Source: Alistipes timonensis JC136 (GTDB taxonomy: Bacteria > Bacteroidota > Bacteroidia > Bacteroidales > Rikenellaceae). Taken from it: a DNA stretch of 64,000 nucleotides. Position 1 is the first letter of the stretch. Each line of letters begins with the position of its first letter. The position numbers and the translations under genes were made by a program. Positions 18,634 to 28,727 of the stretch are shown one piece after another. Under the pieces are notes generated by a model. The model saw only the letters and a list, made by a program, of their open reading frames with translations, was not told where the DNA came from and made no database searches. The DNA is taken from positions 124,001 through 188,000 of the forward strand of contig NZ_FNRI01000001.1 of NCBI RefSeq assembly GCF_900107675.1, read 5' to 3'.

Positions 18634-20424
18634 ATGAACATGAAAACGCTGACAAAATTTACAATAACGCTCGCCCTGTCGTTCCTCGCGGTGACGGGAG
18701 TTCGGGCGCAGGACCTTATCGCCAACGTTTACGGACGCGAGATGCAGTCGTTGAACGGCAAATGGGACGCCGTCGTCGATCTCTACGATCAGGGACGTAA
18801 GAACAGAATTTACCTGAACCGCAAACCCGAGGGAAAAACCGATTTTTACGAATATGCGTTCGAAAACGGGTTGCGGCTGGATGTTCCCTCGGACTGGAAC
18901 TCTCAGACGCCCGAATTGAAATACTACGAAGGGACGGTCTGGTACGCCCGGCGGTTCGACGCTCCGCGGCGGGATGGCCGGCGGCTGTTCCTCCATTTCG
19001 GGGCTGTCAGCTACCGCTGCCGGGTTTATCTCAACGGCGAGGAGATCGGGAGCCACGAGGGCGGTTTCACGCCGTTCCAGATCGAGGTGACCGGCAAACT
19101 GAAACCGGCGGACAATTTCCTCGCCGTGGAGGTGAACAACACGCGTACGCCCGACGCCATTCCGGCGATGGCTTTCGACTGGTGGAATTACGGCGGCATC
19201 ACGCGCGACGTGTCGCTCGTCAGCGTTCCCGAAGTCTTCGTCGAGGATTATTTCATCCGCCTTGACAAGGATTCCGCCGACCGGATCAGCGCCGATATCC
19301 GCCTGTCGGGGGCTCCTGCCGGAACGTCCGTGCAGGTCGAGATTCCTGAACTGAAGGTCCGTGAAACGGCTTCCGCCGACGAACGGGGCGCGGCGGCGCT
19401 TTCGTTCCGGGTGAAGAACCTGAAACGCTGGTCGCCCGGGGACCCGAAACTCTACCGGGTGATCGTCACCGCGGGCCGCGACCGGGTCGAGGAGATGATC
19501 GGTTTCCGCAACGTGCGGGTCGAGGGTGAGGAGATTTACCTCAACGGCGAACCCGTGTTCCTCAAATCGGTCAGCTTCCACGAGGAGATACCTCAGCGCA
19601 TGGGCCGCGCGTTCTCCGAGTCGGACGCCGTGATGCTGTTGTCCGAGGCCCGGGCGCTGGGCTGCAACATGATTCGCCTGGCCCACTATCCCCAGAACGA
19701 ATACATCGTCCGCCTGGCCGAGAAGATGGGCTTCATGCTCTGGGAGGAGATTCCGATCTGGCAGGGCATCGACTTCGCCAACGACGCCACCCGGCAGAAG
19801 GCGGGCCGCATGATCCGCGAGATGGTCGGACGCGACAGAAACCGCTGTGCGCTGACCTTCTGGGGCGTTGCCAACGAGACGCAGCCTTCGGAACCCCGCA
19901 ACGAATTTCTCCGCTACCTGATCTCCTGCTGCCGGGAGCTGGACGACACGCGGCTGATCGTCGCGGCTTTCGATCTGGTGCGGTTCGACCGCGACCGACA
20001 GTTGTTCGTGATGGACGATCCGTTCATCGAGGCGCTGGATGTCGTCGCCGTCAACAAATACATGGGCTGGTACCATCCGTGGCCCGTCACTCCCGACAAG
20101 GCGGTGTGGGACGTTGCGCGGGGAAAACCGCTCATCATCTCCGAATTCGGCGGCGAGGCGCTCTACGGGCAGCACGGTGCGGCCGATGTGGCGAGTTCGT
20201 GGAGCGAGGAGTACCAGGAGGCCCTTTACCGGGACAACCTCCGCATGTTCGAAAACATTCCCAACCTGCGGGGCGTGTCGCCGTGGATTCTCTTCGACTT
20301 CCGTTCGCCGTTCCGGTTCCATCCCACGAATCAGGAGGGCTGGAACCGCAAGGGGCTGGTTTCGGACCGGGGATACCGCAAGAAAGCGTGGTATCTGATG
20401 AAAGCCTATTACGATAAACGCTAA
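18634..20424 (+). CDS. GH2 beta-glucuronidase (PUL 1)
   Basis: Exported 596-residue family 2 glycoside hydrolase. Signal peptide (VRAQDLI), sugar-binding jelly-roll (WYARRFDAP, LNGEEIGSHEGGFTPFQIEVT), Ig-like domain, then a catalytic barrel with acid/base E415 in GVANETQ and nucleophile E504 in IISEFGGEA. The N-x-K motif diagnostic of beta-glucuronidases is present as NRKG (N571, K573); it contacts the uronic acid carboxylate in characterised enzymes. I therefore prefer glucuronidase over galactosidase. With the adjacent GH88 and CE15 genes it implies a glucuronate-containing substrate. The start may be the ATG two codons downstream (18640). Confidence 0.87.
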   Translation: MNMKTLTKFTITLALSFLAVTGVRAQDLIANVYGREMQSLNGKWDAVVDLYDQGRKNRIYLNRKPEGKTDFYEYAFENGLRLDVPSDWNSQTPELKYYEGTVWYARRFDAPRRDGRRLFLHFGAVSYRCRVYLNGEEIGSHEGGFTPFQIEVTGKLKPADNFLAVEVNNTRTPDAIPAMAFDWWNYGGITRDVSLVSVPEVFVEDYFIRLDKDSADRISADIRLSGAPAGTSVQVEIPELKVRETASADERGAAALSFRVKNLKRWSPGDPKLYRVIVTAGRDRVEEMIGFRNVRVEGEEIYLNGEPVFLKSVSFHEEIPQRMGRAFSESDAVMLLSEARALGCNMIRLAHYPQNEYIVRLAEKMGFMLWEEIPIWQGIDFANDATRQKAGRMIREMVGRDRNRCALTFWGVANETQPSEPRNEFLRYLISCCRELDDTRLIVAAFDLVRFDRDRQLFVMDDPFIEALDVVAVNKYMGWYHPWPVTPDKAVWDVARGKPLIISEFGGEALYGQHGAADVASSWSEEYQEALYRDNLRMFENIPNLRGVSPWILFDFRSPFRFHPTNQEGWNRKGLVSDRGYRKKAWYLMKAYYDKR

Positions 20425-20435
20425 AACACAAGACG

Positions 20436-21623
20436 ATGAAGAAGATATTGCTATGTATGGGGCTGTCCGCACTGCTTGCGGGCTGCGGCGGCCGGGAGAA
20501 ACCGCTGGCGGAGGTCGTGGACGAGGCGCTGGCCCGGGCCGAGCGGCAGGTGTTGCTGATGGCCGAAAAGTACGGCGACCGCGAAGGCCGCCTGCCGCGC
20601 ACGTGGGAGAACGGCGAGGACGTTTCGTCGGATTCGCGTTGGTGGTGCAGCGGATTTTTTCCGGGGACGCTGTGGTACGTGTATGAAAACAGCCGCGATC
20701 CGAGGGTTTTGGAATACGCCCGGATGTACACCGCGCGCGTCGAACGCGAGAAATATACGACCGACAATCACGACGTGGGATTCATGCTGTATTGCAGTTT
20801 CGGAAACGGACTGCGCCTCACCGGCGACAAGTCCTACGAGGAGGTGCTGCTCACCGGAGCCCGGTCGCTGGCGACGCGTTTCAGACCGGAGGTGGGCCTG
20901 ATCCGCTCGTGGGACCACAACCGCGACAGGTGGCAGTACCCGGTTATCATCGACAACATGATGAACCTCGAACTCCTGCTGTGGGCGGCCGGTTATTCGG
21001 GCGACGAATCCTTCCGGGAGATGGCGGTTTCGCACGCCGACAAGACGATGGAATATCATTACCGCCCCGATTTCAGTTCGTGGCACGTGGTCTCCTACGA
21101 CACAGTTTCGGGCAAACCCCATATCCGGCAGACCCATCAGGGCTTCTCCGACGATTCGGCGTGGAGTCGCGGGCAGGCGTGGGGGCTCTACGGCTACACC
21201 TGCATGTTCCGGCTGACGGGGGAGGAGCGTTACCTGCAACAGGCCCGCCGCATTGCGGCATTCCTTCTGAACCACCCGAATATGCCGGAAGACGGGGTTC
21301 CCTACTGGGATTTCGATTCTCCGGAGATTCCCGACACGCCCCGCGACGCTTCGGCCGCGGCGATCATGGCTTCGGCGCTGATCGAACTGAGCGGTTTCGC
21401 GGAGGGCGCCGAAGCGGACGAATACATGGCCTTCGCCGAGAAGCAGATCCGCAGTCTGGCTTCGCCGGAATATACCGCACCGGAGGGGACCAACGGGGAT
21501 TTCATTCTCATGCACTCCACGGGGGCCTATCCGTTCTCGTCCGAGGTGGACGTGCCGCTGACCTATGCGGACTATTATTACCTGGAGGCTCTCACCCGCC
21601 TCAAACGCAGTTTGCAGTCATGA
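20436..21623 (+). CDS. GH88 unsaturated glucuronyl hydrolase (PUL 1)
   Basis: Releases delta-4,5-unsaturated uronic acid from the non-reducing end of oligosaccharides by vinyl-ether hydration. 395 residues with a lipoprotein signal (LLAGCGG, C17), so it is probably periplasmic and membrane-anchored. The two catalytic-pair aspartates fit the Bacillus enzyme spacing: D113 in TTDNHDVGF and D173 in VIIDNMMN. The substrate-cleft segment [20 protein letters not shown] is also characteristic. GH88 normally follows a polysaccharide lyase, but none is visible in this window. The stop overlaps the next start (ATGA, 21620-21623), showing tight coupling with the esterase. Confidence 0.9.
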   Translation: MKKILLCMGLSALLAGCGGREKPLAEVVDEALARAERQVLLMAEKYGDREGRLPRTWENGEDVSSDSRWWCSGFFPGTLWYVYENSRDPRVLEYARMYTARVEREKYTTDNHDVGFMLYCSFGNGLRLTGDKSYEEVLLTGARSLATRFRPEVGLIRSWDHNRDRWQYPVIIDNMMNLELLLWAAGYSGDESFREMAVSHADKTMEYHYRPDFSSWHVVSYDTVSGKPHIRQTHQGFSDDSAWSRGQAWGLYGYTCMFRLTGEERYLQQARRIAAFLLNHPNMPEDGVPYWDFDSPEIPDTPRDASAAAIMASALIELSGFAEGAEADEYMAFAEKQIRSLASPEYTAPEGTNGDFILMHSTGAYPFSSEVDVPLTYADYYYLEALTRLKRSLQS

Positions 21624-22882
21624 CGCTCCTTCGCACATACGCGCTGCTGCTGTGCTGTCTGGGCATGTCGGGCGTCCGGGCGCAGGAACCGGCGATGAAT
21701 TACGACGAATCGCGGGTTCCGGCCTATACGCTGCCCGATCCGCTGACGATGTCCGACGGCCGGAAGGTCGCCGACGCCGAAAGCTGGATGTCCGAACGCC
21801 GTCCCGAGCTCCTCGCCCTGTTCGAGTCGCAGGTCTACGGAAAAGCGCCCGGGCGCCCCGATGGGGTGCATTTCGAGGTGCTGAGCGAAGACCGTTACGC
21901 CCTGAGCAACATGGCCACCCGGAAGGAGATCGCCGTCTATTTCACCGACGATGAGGAACACTTCATGACCCTCCTGCTGTACGTGCCCAACAAACGCACG
22001 GATGCCGTGCCGGTGTTCCTCGGGCTGAATTTCAAGGGTAACCATACGATTTGCGACGATCCGCTCGTCACGCCCTCGACGCTTCGGACAGAGCCGGGGA
22101 AAGGCCCCGCCGAGGGGTTTCCGCGGGCCTCGGCGGCTTCGCGCTGGCCGGTCGAGATGCTGATTGCCAACGGTTACGGGCTGGCCACCGTCTACCGCGG
22201 TGATATCGATCCCGATTACGACGACGGATTTCAAAACGGCGTCCATCCGTTGTTCTACCGCGACGGACAGAGCCGTCCCGCTCCCGACGAATGGGGGACG
22301 ATCGCCGCATGGGCCTGGGGGCTCAGCCGCGCGATGGACTACCTCGAAACGGACGAGGATGTGGACCCCGACCGCGTGGCGGTCATCGGCCATTCGCGCC
22401 TCGGGAAGGCCGCGCTGTGGGCGGGGGCCGTCGACACGCGTTTCGCCCTGATCGTTTCCAACGATTCGGGGTGCGGAGGCGCGGCATTGGCCCGGCGCCG
22501 GTATGCGGAGACGGTGGCCCGGATAAACCGGCTTTTCCCGCACTGGTTCTGCGACAATTACAAACGCTACGCCGGCAGCGAGGACGCGCTGCCCGTGGAC
22601 CAGCACGAACTCATCGCGCTGATAGCTCCCCGCCCGGTTTACATCGCGAGTGCGGCCGAAGACAAGTGGGCCGACGTGAAAGGCGAGTTTCTCGCGGGAG
22701 TGCATGCCACCCCCGTCTACGAGCTGTTCGGATCGGAGGGGCTTTACGGTACGGAACTGCCGCCGGCGGACGAACCCTGCATGTCGGGCCGGATCGGTTA
22801 CCACGTCCGTTCGGGCGGCCACGACATCACGCTTTACGACTGGCGGCAATTCGTGAAGTTTGCCGACAATTATTTGAAATAA
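21620..22882 (+). CDS. CE15-type glucuronoyl esterase (PUL 1)
   Basis: Exported serine esterase of 420 residues, probably cleaving esters on (4-O-methyl) glucuronic acid. A signal peptide (GVRAQEP) precedes an alpha/beta-hydrolase fold with the nucleophile S259 in [13 protein letters not shown], close to the CE15 signature (G-C/H-S-R-x-G-K). The catalytic His is H401 in [20 protein letters not shown], near the N-terminal half, is a typical bacterial CE15/acetyl-esterase-like segment. The start is fixed by the ATGA overlap with GH88 and the signal peptide. An alternative is a general acetyl-xylan-esterase-like activity, but the GHSRLGK box favours CE15. Confidence 0.83.
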   Translation: MTLLRTYALLLCCLGMSGVRAQEPAMNYDESRVPAYTLPDPLTMSDGRKVADAESWMSERRPELLALFESQVYGKAPGRPDGVHFEVLSEDRYALSNMATRKEIAVYFTDDEEHFMTLLLYVPNKRTDAVPVFLGLNFKGNHTICDDPLVTPSTLRTEPGKGPAEGFPRASAASRWPVEMLIANGYGLATVYRGDIDPDYDDGFQNGVHPLFYRDGQSRPAPDEWGTIAAWAWGLSRAMDYLETDEDVDPDRVAVIGHSRLGKAALWAGAVDTRFALIVSNDSGCGGAALARRRYAETVARINRLFPHWFCDNYKRYAGSEDALPVDQHELIALIAPRPVYIASAAEDKWADVKGEFLAGVHATPVYELFGSEGLYGTELPPADEPCMSGRIGYHVRSGGHDITLYDWRQFVKFADNYLK

Positions 22883-22903
22883 CCCTAAAACAAACGACGA
22901 TAC

Positions 22904-25621
22904 ATGAAAAACCGGTTTCTAAAACTGTTCCTTGCCATCGTGTTCCTGGAAACTTTCCCTTCGGCGTCCGCACAGACCTGTGAGGTGGACCTTTCGGGAG
23001 AGTGGCGGTTCCAGACGGACGTGATGGATTTCCGCCGAGGATCGCTTTCGCCCAGGTACAACCACAAACTCCAGGAGACGATCACGCTTCCCGGCATCAC
23101 CGACGACTACAAGATCGGGTATGAATCTCCCTACCGGCATGTCGACCGCCTGACGCGTGTCTACGAATATATGGGTCCGGCGTGGTACCAGCGCGACATC
23201 GAGTTTCCCGCCGACTGGAAAGGCAAGCGCATCTTCCTCTATTTCGAACGTACGCACTGGCTCAGTTCGGTGTGGGTGGACACCAAGGAGGTGAGCCGCA
23301 TCGACTATATCAGCGTTCCGCACAACCACGACCTGACCGATTTCGTCACTCCGGGAAAGACGCACCGTATCACGGTGTGCATCGACAACCGCTTCCAGTA
23401 TAATACCCACAAGTGGAACCATGCCCATACGGAGTTCACGCAGATCAACTGGAACGGTATTCTCGGCGAGATGAAACTGGTGGCCGTGGACCCGGTCTTC
23501 GTCGAGGACATGCAGCTTTACCCGCGCATTTCGGACCGGAGCGTCGAGGTGCGGATGACAATTGCCAACCATACCCGGAAGCCGTTCGAAGGCAAGGCGC
23601 TGTTCACCGTCTCGGGGAACGGGCTCGAACTGACCCGCGAAGTGCCCGTGAACGGCGACGGGGAGACGGTCGCCCTGACGGAACGCATTCCGCTGGGCCG
23701 GGACGCGAAACTGTGGGACGAATTCGATCCGAACCTCTATACGATGACATGCCGGCTGGTGACGACCGCCGGCGGAAGCGCCTGCGAGCATGAAAAATCG
23801 GCTGTGTTCGGCCTGCGCGAGGTGGCTCAGGGCCGCAACCATGTGCTGCTGAACGGCCGTCCGGTCCACCTGCGGGGTACGGTCGAGAACGCCGTTTTCC
23901 CGAAAACGGGACACGCTCCGCTCGAAGATGCCGAGTGGGAACGGATCATGCGGATCGTCAAGGAATACGGCCTGAACCATATCCGCTTCCATTCGTGGTG
24001 TCCCCCGGCCGCCGCTTTCCGCATGGCCGACAAGTACGGCATCTATTTCGAGGTCGAAATGCCCATGTGGGGCAAGGATGCCGAGCCCGATGAGGCGCGC
24101 TACGACTTTTTCCGGCGTGAAATGCGGGCGATTCTCCGGGAATACGGCAACCATCCGTCGTTCGTGCTCTACTGCAACGGCAACGAGATCACCGGCAATT
24201 TCGATTTCATCGAGGAGCTGACCTCCGACGGGCGCAAACTCGACACGCGCCATCTTTACAGCGGTTCGACCGCCCGCACACGGGTGCCTTCCGACCAGTA
24301 CTATGTTTCGCAGCAGACCAACAAGGGTCCCGTGAAGGTGTACGAAGGCCGTCCTTCGACGGACTGGGACCGCAGCGTCGAATCGGACGTGGACGTGCCC
24401 GTCATTTCCCACGAATCGGGACAGCGGTGCGTATATCCCGATTTCCGGGAGATCGAAAAGTTCACGGGGCCGGTGCAAGCCCGGAATTTCGAGTTGTGGC
24501 GCGAAATGCTCACCGCCAACGGCATGGGCGATCAGGCCCACGACTTCTTCCGGGCATCGGGTGCGCTGACCGTCGTGGAGTACAAAGCCGTGATCGAGGC
24601 GCTGCTCCGTTCCTCCAAATCTGCTGGATTCCAGTTGCTCTCGCTTAACGACTTCCCAGGCCAGGGTTATGCCCCGGTGGGTGTGCTCGACCCCTTCTGG
24701 GACTCCAAAGGGCTGGTGACGCCCGAGGCCTGGCGGGAGTTCTGCGCCCCGACGGTGGCTCTGCTGCGCTATCCGAAAAGTGCGTGGTTCGGCGATGAGA
24801 CCTTCACGGCGAAAGCCGAGGTATACAATTTCAGCGGCTCGGCCCTCCGGAATGCGAAGATCCGCTGGTCGATGACCGACAGTGCGGGAAAGACCGTCGC
24901 CCGGGGATCGCTGAAAACACAGACCGTCGGCGTCGACGGCGTTTTCCCGGTCGGGGAGTTCTCGATCCCCCTGAACAAGGTGGAGGGAGCGCAGAAAATG
25001 ACCGTGCATCTGAACGTCGGCGGGGAGATCGGCAACAGCTGGGACATCTGGGTCTTTCCGCGCAATCCGTCGCTGATGCGGTCGGACGACGACGTGCTCT
25101 ATACGACGGTGTTCGACGACCGGGCGAAATCGTATCTGGCCGCCGGGAAAAAGGTGGTCTTCACCCCTGCGCCGGGCAAGGTCAAGGGGCGCAGATCGAC
25201 TTTCCACAACCATTTCTGGAACCCGATCATGTTCGCCTGGGCGCCTATGACCATCGGCTGCCTGATCCATGCCGACGAGCCGGTGTTCGCCGATTTCCCG
25301 ACATCGTACCACACCGACTGGCAGTGGTGGGACATTCTGGAAAACGCCAAGGTGATCGAGATGCAGCAGACGCCGCGCGAACTCCGTCCGTTTATCCAGG
25401 TGATCGACAGTTTCGACAACAACGAAAAGCTGGGCATCGGCTTCGAAGCCCGCGTCGGCGGCGGCCGGCTGCTCGTGCTGGCCGTCGATACCCGGAAGAA
25501 ACTCGATGAGCGTCCCGCGACACGCCAGCTGCTCGAAAGCATCGACAAATACGTCCGGAGCGATCGTTTCGATCCTCAGGTCGAGCTGGACGAAGCGTTC
25601 ATCCGTTCCTTTGTCCGATAA
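22904..25621 (+). CDS. GH2 family glycoside hydrolase (PUL 1)
   Basis: Large exported GH2 enzyme of 905 residues. Signal peptide (PSASAQT), jelly-roll sugar-binding domain (LSGEWRFQTD..., AWYQRDIEFPADWKGK), Ig-like domain, and a barrel with acid/base E428 in LYCNGNEITG and nucleophile E504 in VISHESGQR. A C-terminal extension of about 250 residues is beta-rich with a final module (GFEARVGGGRLLVLAVD). It lacks the NRKG uronate motif of the GH2 at 18634, so its sugar preference is probably different (galactoside or other); this is inference. The spacing of 21 bp after CE15 and 12 bp before the next gene places it in the same operon. Confidence 0.83.
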   Translation: MKNRFLKLFLAIVFLETFPSASAQTCEVDLSGEWRFQTDVMDFRRGSLSPRYNHKLQETITLPGITDDYKIGYESPYRHVDRLTRVYEYMGPAWYQRDIEFPADWKGKRIFLYFERTHWLSSVWVDTKEVSRIDYISVPHNHDLTDFVTPGKTHRITVCIDNRFQYNTHKWNHAHTEFTQINWNGILGEMKLVAVDPVFVEDMQLYPRISDRSVEVRMTIANHTRKPFEGKALFTVSGNGLELTREVPVNGDGETVALTERIPLGRDAKLWDEFDPNLYTMTCRLVTTAGGSACEHEKSAVFGLREVAQGRNHVLLNGRPVHLRGTVENAVFPKTGHAPLEDAEWERIMRIVKEYGLNHIRFHSWCPPAAAFRMADKYGIYFEVEMPMWGKDAEPDEARYDFFRREMRAILREYGNHPSFVLYCNGNEITGNFDFIEELTSDGRKLDTRHLYSGSTARTRVPSDQYYVSQQTNKGPVKVYEGRPSTDWDRSVESDVDVPVISHESGQRCVYPDFREIEKFTGPVQARNFELWREMLTANGMGDQAHDFFRASGALTVVEYKAVIEALLRSSKSAGFQLLSLNDFPGQGYAPVGVLDPFWDSKGLVTPEAWREFCAPTVALLRYPKSAWFGDETFTAKAEVYNFSGSALRNAKIRWSMTDSAGKTVARGSLKTQTVGVDGVFPVGEFSIPLNKVEGAQKMTVHLNVGGEIGNSWDIWVFPRNPSLMRSDDDVLYTTVFDDRAKSYLAAGKKVVFTPAPGKVKGRRSTFHNHFWNPIMFAWAPMTIGCLIHADEPVFADFPTSYHTDWQWWDILENAKVIEMQQTPRELRPFIQVIDSFDNNEKLGIGFEARVGGGRLLVLAVDTRKKLDERPATRQLLESIDKYVRSDRFDPQVELDEAFIRSFVR

Positions 25622-25633
25622 ACCGTGAATTGC

Positions 25634-26407
25634 ATGAACAGGAAGACGATACTGCTCTGCGGCTTTTTGCTGACGGCTCTCGTCGGAGGGGCGCAGGAGT
25701 TGAAAATGACCGGAAGCGCTCCGCTGACGCAGGTTTTCGGCGAATCCGTCGAATCCGACGAACCGCTTCCGATGAACGATCTCGGGATGGAGTTCGGCTA
25801 TGTGCTCTATGAAGCGGAGGTGACGCTTCCCGGCGGTGATGCGGAATTGGAGCTGGCGAACGTGCGGGACTATGCTGCGGTGTATCTCGACGGGGAGTTC
25901 CGGGGGACGATGACGGACAGCCGGAAAACGCTGACGCTGCATGCCGAAGCGGGCTCTCATGCTCTGCAACTCTATGTGGAAAACATCGGCCGCATCACCT
26001 ACGGTCCGGAGATCCTCGACAATTCGAAGGGGTTGTTCGGCAGCGTCCGTCTCGGCGGCGAAGAGGTTGCCGGCTGGAGGATCACGCCGCTCGAAGTCCG
26101 CGAAGCCGACACGGAGTCGCTCGATTTCGGCCCTTTGGGGCCCTGCAACGTTCCCTGTTTCCGCCGCGGGTATTTCGACTGTGCGGCCGGAAACGGCGTC
26201 TATCTCGACGTGTCGGGATGGGGGATGGGCGAGGTGTGGATCAACGGCCGTTACCTGGGCGCCTTCTGGGACGAGGAGAAACAGCAGTCGATCCGGATTC
26301 CGGACGATGTTCTGGAAACGAAAGGGAACCGGATCGTCGTTTTCGACATCCGGAACAACGATCCGGATGCGGCGATGCGTCTTTCGGACAAACCCGTGTT
26401 CAAATAA
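25634..26407 (+). CDS. Stand-alone GH35 accessory-domain-like exported protein (PUL 1)
   Basis: 257 residues with a signal peptide (VGGAQELK). The whole mature protein resembles the C-terminal galactose-binding-like modules of GH35 beta-galactosidases: YVENIGRITYGPEILD...KGLFGSVRLGG, then WGMGEVWINGRYLGAFWDEE. The catalytic TIM barrel that normally precedes these modules is absent. A GTG at 25625 would add three residues; the ATG at 25634 begins a cleaner signal peptide. It could be a non-catalytic binding protein or a subunit partnering the GH2 enzyme encoded 12 bp upstream. No active-site residues are visible. Confidence 0.7.
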   Translation: MNRKTILLCGFLLTALVGGAQELKMTGSAPLTQVFGESVESDEPLPMNDLGMEFGYVLYEAEVTLPGGDAELELANVRDYAAVYLDGEFRGTMTDSRKTLTLHAEAGSHALQLYVENIGRITYGPEILDNSKGLFGSVRLGGEEVAGWRITPLEVREADTESLDFGPLGPCNVPCFRRGYFDCAAGNGVYLDVSGWGMGEVWINGRYLGAFWDEEKQQSIRIPDDVLETKGNRIVVFDIRNNDPDAAMRLSDKPVFK

Positions 26408-26433
26408 TCAGTACGAATAATTAATACGACCGA

Positions 26434-28638
26434 ATGAAAAAGATCCTTATCCTCTGCCTGGCGGCAGTCTCCGTAGCCGGAGCCCGGGCACAGAAAACAC
26501 ACGGACGCATACCCGTTTACAAGGATGCGTCCCGTCCCGTCGAGGAGCGCGTCGGGGACCTGCTGTCGAGAATGACCCTCGAAGAGAAGGTCATGCAGCT
26601 CAACCAGTATACGCTCGGCCGGAACGACAACGCCAATAACATGGCCGATCCGGTGAACGACATTCCGGCCGAAACCGGCTCGCTCATCTATTACGGCAGT
26701 TCCCCCGAACTGAGGAACCGGGTGCAGCGCAAAGCCGTGGAGGAGTCGCGGCTCGGCATTCCGATCCTCTTCGGCCACGACGTGATACACGGCTTTCGCA
26801 CGACTTATCCGATCTCGCTGGCGCAGGCCTGTTCGTGGAATCCCGCTCTGGTGGAAAAGGCCGCCGGGGTCGCCGCGCAGGAGGCCCGGATGTCGGGAGT
26901 AGACTGGACTTTCTCCCCGATGATCGACGTGGCGCGCGATCCCCGCTGGGGGCGTGTGGCCGAAGGTTACGGCGAAGACCCCTACGCCAATGCGGTCTTC
27001 GGTGCGGCCACGGTGAAAGGCTATCAGGGCGACGATCTGTCGGACGACCGCCATGTGGCTGCCTGCCTCAAACATTTCGCGGGTTACGGCGCTTCGGAGG
27101 CGGGCCGCGACTACGTGTACACGGAGATCTCGCGGCAGACGCTCTGGGATACCTACCTGCCGCCCTACGAGGCGGGTATAAAGGCCGGAGCCGCAACGGT
27201 GATGAGCAGTTTCAACGACATCAGCGGAACTCCCGGATCGGCCAACCGCTATCTCATGACCGAGGTGCTCAAAGAGCGGTGGGGACACGACGGGTTCGTC
27301 GTGTCTGACTGGGGCGCCATCCAGCAGTTGAGGTCCCAGGGCGTTGCCGCCGACAAGAAAGAGGCGGCTGAAAAGGCGTTTGCCGCAGGGCTCGAAATGG
27401 ATATGATGAACCGCTGTTACGACGCCCATCTGGCCGAACTGGTCCGTGAGGGCCGGGTTTCGCAGGCGCAGCTCGACGATGCCGTCCGGCGGGTGCTTCG
27501 GGTGAAATTCCGGCTGGGACTGTTCGAAAAGCCCTACACCCCGGAGTCGACCGAGAAGGAGCGTTTCCTGCTGCCCGAGAGCCTCCGGATCGCCGAAGAG
27601 CTGGCCGCGGAGTCGATGGTGCTGTTGAAGAACGAGAACGACGTGCTGCCGCTGAAAGGCCTCCGCCGGATCGCGGTCGTCGGTCCCATTGCCAAGAGCC
27701 GTTACCACCTGCTGGGATCGTGGTCCTCGAAGGGCGATGCGGAGGACGTGGTGAGCGTCTTTGCGGGACTGGAAGCGGAATACGGGGACAAAGCGGAACT
27801 GCTCTATGCCCAGGGATGCAACTTCGACGGGGAGGACGCTTCCGGCTTCGGGGAGGCCGTCGCCGCGGCGTCCGCCGCCGACATAGTGGTGCTTTGTCTG
27901 GGCGAGAAGCGGGATTGGAGCGGTGAGAACGCTTCGAGGTCCTCGATCGCGCTGCCCGAAATCCAGGAACGGCTGGCGCGTGAACTGGCGAAGACCGGCA
28001 AGCCGATCGTGCTGGTGCTTTCGAGCGGCCGCCCGTTGGAGCTGTGCCGGCTCGAACCGCTGAGCGCGGCCATCGTCCAGATGTGGCAGCCCGGTCTGAG
28101 GGGCGGCGGTCCGCTTGCGGGAATCCTCGCGGGACGGATCAATCCGTCTGGCCGCCTGGCAATGACCTTTCCCTATTCGACCGGCCAGATACCTATTTAT
28201 TATAACCACCGCCAGAGCGCACGCACGCATCAGGGCAAGTATCAGGACATTCCCAGTACGCCGCTGTACGGGTTCGGCCACGGGCTCAGCTATACCACGT
28301 TCGAATACGGCGATCTGAAACCGTCTGCCGTGACGTTCCGGCGCGGCGACAAGGTGTCGGTCGAGATCGCCGTGACCAACACCGGAAAGATGGACGGAGC
28401 CGAAACGGTCCATTGGTTCGTGTCGGACCCGGTGTGCACGATCTCGCGTCCGGTCCGGGAACTGAAGCATTTCGAGAAACAGCCGATCCGGTGCGGCGAA
28501 ACGCATCTCTTCCGGTTCGAGATTGACCCCGAGCGGGATTTGAGCTTCACGGACGGTGACGGACGGCGGTTCCTCGAACCGGGCGATTACTATGTGATCG
28601 TCAAGGACCGCAAGGTGAAACTGACGCTGACGGAGTAG
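26434..28638 (+). CDS. GH3 beta-glucosidase-type glycoside hydrolase (PUL 1)
   Basis: Exported family 3 glycosidase of 734 residues, similar in length and order to periplasmic BglX. Signal peptide (GARAQKTH), N-terminal (alpha/beta)8 domain with LGIPILFGHDVIHGF and KHFAGYGASEAGRDY, nucleophile D292 in FVVSDWGAI, then the alpha/beta sandwich (VVLCLGEKRDWSGE...SRSSIALP) and a C-terminal fibronectin-III-like domain (PLYGFGHGLSYTTF...). It probably removes beta-linked glucosyl or xylosyl units from oligosaccharides. It is the last PUL 1 gene and is closed by a strong terminator at 28661-28698. Confidence 0.92.
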   Translation: MKKILILCLAAVSVAGARAQKTHGRIPVYKDASRPVEERVGDLLSRMTLEEKVMQLNQYTLGRNDNANNMADPVNDIPAETGSLIYYGSSPELRNRVQRKAVEESRLGIPILFGHDVIHGFRTTYPISLAQACSWNPALVEKAAGVAAQEARMSGVDWTFSPMIDVARDPRWGRVAEGYGEDPYANAVFGAATVKGYQGDDLSDDRHVAACLKHFAGYGASEAGRDYVYTEISRQTLWDTYLPPYEAGIKAGAATVMSSFNDISGTPGSANRYLMTEVLKERWGHDGFVVSDWGAIQQLRSQGVAADKKEAAEKAFAAGLEMDMMNRCYDAHLAELVREGRVSQAQLDDAVRRVLRVKFRLGLFEKPYTPESTEKERFLLPESLRIAEELAAESMVLLKNENDVLPLKGLRRIAVVGPIAKSRYHLLGSWSSKGDAEDVVSVFAGLEAEYGDKAELLYAQGCNFDGEDASGFGEAVAAASAADIVVLCLGEKRDWSGENASRSSIALPEIQERLARELAKTGKPIVLVLSSGRPLELCRLEPLSAAIVQMWQPGLRGGGPLAGILAGRINPSGRLAMTFPYSTGQIPIYYNHRQSARTHQGKYQDIPSTPLYGFGHGLSYTTFEYGDLKPSAVTFRRGDKVSVEIAVTNTGKMDGAETVHWFVSDPVCTISRPVRELKHFEKQPIRCGETHLFRFEIDPERDLSFTDGDGRRFLEPGDYYVIVKDRKVKLTLTE

Positions 28639-28660
28639 CGTCCGGCAGAGGTTCACGGCG

Positions 28661-28698
28661 AAACTCCCCGTGCGAAACGAATTTCGCACGGGGAGTTT
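28661..28698. terminator. Terminator of the PUL 1 enzyme operon
   Basis: Perfect 17-bp inverted repeat (arms 28661-28677 and 28682-28698), 4-nt loop, ending in TTT. It lies 22 bp after the GH3 stop. Confidence 0.9.
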
Positions 28699-28727
28699 GT
28701 GTTCGGATGTTTTCCCGGCCGGGTTTT

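Noticed and set aside
16540..25969. Very long open frames on the minus strand opposite the PUL 1 enzyme genes (over 1000 codons in two cases)
   Set aside because: They are antisense to clear glycosidase genes, lack family motifs, and are rich in Arg, His and Val as expected from GC-rich codon mirror images.
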